The notes under the pieces are model-generated. The model ran no database searches. It was not told the DNA's origin and saw nothing but the letters and a program-made list of their open reading frames with translations. 8,084 bases of DNA from Deltaproteobacteria bacterium (GTDB lineage Bacteria; Desulfobacterota; Desulfarculia; Adiutricales; JAGVGV01), in the NCBI GenBank assembly GCA_020056895.1, contig JAGVGV010000418.1:1-8084 (forward strand). Reading direction: 5' to 3'. The translations under genes were made by a program, and so were the position numbers. The stretch's first letter is position 1. Each line of letters opens with the position of its first letter. Below, piece by piece: positions 6,685 through 8,084 of this stretch.

Positions 6685-7800
6685 ATGACCAGGAAATGCC
6701 TTTCCACCTGGCCGCCGCCGGGCGCCCGTAGATGGTTCGTGCTGGGTTTGACCGGTCTGTTCGCGCTCCTTCTCTTTTCCGGCTGTTCCACCTCTCCCAT
6801 GCCCAAGCGTTCCGTTTTCGGCGATTCCCTGAATTTGTTCGGTACCGATGGCGAGGCCGCCGCCGGGATCACGGGCAATAAACTCACCGGTTCGGCCATG
6901 GACGGCCCGACGGATTCGGCCGTCAACCCGGCCGCCGGACCGCCTCCCGCCAATTTCGCCGTGCTGCCCGAACGGGCTCACCTGACGCACAAAATCCTGG
7001 CCACGGCCTATACTCAGTATGGCCTGCCGTACCGGTACGCCGGGGGTTCACCCCAAACCGGGTTCGATTGTTCGGGCTTCACCAGTTGGGCCTTCGCCCA
7101 GCATGGGTTCAAACTGCCCCGGTCGGCCAGTGAATACGTGAAAGCCGGCCAGCCCGTGAGCAAGAACGACCTTCGGCCCGGCGACGTTCTGGTATTCCGC
7201 CGGTACCGGGACAGCCGAGGGCACCATGTGGGGATCTACGTGGGCGGCGGGTTGTTCATCCACAGCCCTCACACGGGTGAGCGGGTGAAGGAATCTCCGA
7301 TGGAGGGCGCATACAACGAGCGCCTGATCGGCATACGCCGGTTTATCAACGATCCGGCGGCCGGTTCCCTGCCCAACGATCTGCGGGATAAGATCGTGGC
7401 CGAAGCCCTGACCCGGAACAACCGGTCGCTGCCCAAATCGGACGTGAAACTGGCTCGGGCGGACGAAAGGCGCCGGACGGACCGGGACAAGACCCGTAGA
7501 ACCGCCGCCGATCGGGCCAAACCCGATTTGAAAACCGCCAAAGCCGCCTTGAATGCCAAGGCCGCTCAGAAACCCAAGACGGCCCAAAGCGACAGGGCCA
7601 GCCAGAAGGCCAAGGCCGCTCAGAGCGCCAAAGCGGGGAAAAAAGCGCCCGCTCCCAAAACCTACCAGATCAAAAACGGCGATACGTTGTGGACCGTGGC
7701 CAAGCGGTTCGGCGTAACCCATACCGAACTGATGGCCGCCAACCGGATGAAGAGCAACAAGACTCTAAGACCCGGGCAGACGATCAGCATTCCCGATTAG
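6685..7800 (+). CDS. lipoprotein peptidoglycan endopeptidase, NlpC/P60 with C-terminal LysM
   Basis: This 371-residue protein starts with a lipoprotein signal: basic residues, a hydrophobic run at 18-31 and a lipobox ending FSGC with Cys34 as the acylated residue. A flexible segment follows. The NlpC/P60 domain (about 100-220) shows GFDCSGF at 126-132 with catalytic Cys129, HHVGIYVG at 180-187 with His181, and FIHSP at 191-195 with the third polar residue His193. Such enzymes cut peptidoglycan stem peptides. Residues about 255-322 are a charged, lysine/alanine-rich, low-complexity linker. Residues about 326-370 are a LysM domain (NGDTLWTVAKRFGV at 331-344, RPGQTISIP at 362-370) that binds glycan strands. 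The ATG at 6685 has GGGGTGA just upstream; that run can pair with CCCC touching the start codon. An in-frame ATG at 6634 overlaps the promoter and precedes no better signal sequence. The domain calls are firm; the physiological partner is unknown. Confidence 0.94.
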   Translation: MTRKCLSTWPPPGARRWFVLGLTGLFALLLFSGCSTSPMPKRSVFGDSLNLFGTDGEAAAGITGNKLTGSAMDGPTDSAVNPAAGPPPANFAVLPERAHLTHKILATAYTQYGLPYRYAGGSPQTGFDCSGFTSWAFAQHGFKLPRSASEYVKAGQPVSKNDLRPGDVLVFRRYRDSRGHHVGIYVGGGLFIHSPHTGERVKESPMEGAYNERLIGIRRFINDPAAGSLPNDLRDKIVAEALTRNNRSLPKSDVKLARADERRRTDRDKTRRTAADRAKPDLKTAKAALNAKAAQKPKTAQSDRASQKAKAAQSAKAGKKAPAPKTYQIKNGDTLWTVAKRFGVTHTELMAANRMKSNKTLRPGQTISIPD

Positions 7801-7936
7801 AACCCGTCTCCAAAATGCTCTTTCGCCCTGATGCGTCGTGGGAGGGGCGGCCAATCTTTTCGAGGTTGGCATCGCCCCTTCTCCGCGCCCCAGGGCCAAA
7901 CGCCTTGGCTTGACGGGGTGGAATTCACCGCATCGG

Positions 7937-7946
7937 CCCCCCCCCC
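7937..7946 (+). repeat. C10 homopolymer tract
   Basis: Ten consecutive cytosines lie in the region after the lipoprotein gene. Tracts this long can change length by slippage during replication, and they are also a common site of sequencing or assembly error. It lies about 16 nt beyond the stop of the possible minus-strand gene at the window edge, so no effect on a known coding frame is evident. Confidence 0.85.
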
Positions 7947-7962
7947 TGATTCATTGCCCTTT

Positions 7963-8084
7963 TTAGAATCCGTGGAAAATCAAAAAAACCTGCCTCGTAT
8001 CCTCAACCCGCATCTCGGGATAGACACCGGTCGCCTGGGTCAAGGCTTGGGCCCGATAGCGGCGGGATTCAGGCTGACGCCGGC
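7963..8084 (-). CDS. possible 3' end of an unidentified gene running off the window
   Basis: On the minus strand a frame is open from the window edge for 39 codons to a TAA at 7963-7965. It ends in residues reading YPEMRVEDTRQVFLIFHGF. Codon choice resembles the neighbouring genes, and a gene converging on the lipoprotein gene would fit the layout. I do not recognise the fragment. The plus strand is also open over these bases, so the reading is not secure and no function is offered. Confidence 0.3.
   Translation of the reverse strand, partial: RRQPESRRYRAQALTQATGVYPEMRVEDTRQVFLIFHGF

Noticed and set aside
7890..7915. Hairpin GCCAA-acgcc-TTGGC as a terminator for the lipoprotein gene
   Set aside because: The stem is only five base pairs plus wobbles and is not followed by a T-run.
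7831..8084. Plus-strand open frame starting at ATG 7831 and running off the window
   Set aside because: No ribosome-binding site precedes it, it translates through the C10 tract, and the product is not recognisable. The minus-strand reading of the edge is slightly more gene-like, but neither is secure.

Overview
The window is GC-rich chromosomal DNA (roughly 60% G+C by eye) from a diderm bacterium. It encodes a TonB-type energy transducer, a lipoprotein with a lipobox, a PilB/GspE-type assembly ATPase, an HDOD protein, an acyl-CoA dehydrogenase and an FmdE-family protein. FmdE in a bacterium next to beta-oxidation genes, with TTG starts and this G+C, suggests an anaerobic Desulfobacterota-like (deltaproteobacterial) organism. 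That placement is inference from gene content only. No tRNA, rRNA, CRISPR array, transposase or phage gene was seen.

Layout. The left part reads on the minus strand, in transcription order: acyl-CoA dehydrogenase (2108-3259), an intergenic stretch carrying a 120-nt concentric imperfect palindrome built partly from TATCAGC-like heptamers (1979-2098), an FmdE/zinc-ribbon/HD-phosphohydrolase fusion (698-1834), and a TonB-like protein (31-705) whose start overlaps the fusion's stop by 8 nt. A 457-nt divergent intergenic region (3260-3716) holds candidate promoters for both directions. The right part reads on the plus strand: a PilB/GspE-type ATPase with four tandem 24-residue MshEN-like motifs (3717-5630), an HDOD protein overlapping it by 8 nt from a TTG start (5623-6471), then, after a gap with a good sigma70-like promoter, a lipoprotein with NlpC/P60 and C-terminal LysM domains (6685-7800). 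The last 284 nt hold a C10 tract and perhaps the 3' end of a minus-strand gene.

How the genes may work together. The ATPase and HDOD pair looks like a translationally coupled module for surface or pilus machinery, with N-terminal motifs of the type that bind c-di-GMP. The NlpC/P60-LysM lipoprotein would act on peptidoglycan and may be an independent unit. On the minus strand the FmdE-HD fusion is coupled to a TonB protein without ExbB/ExbD in view; this pairing has no obvious textbook explanation. The points most worth a second look are the FmdE-HD fusion with its TonB partner, the four-motif N-terminus of the ATPase, and the 120-nt palindrome. None of them by itself proves a new system.
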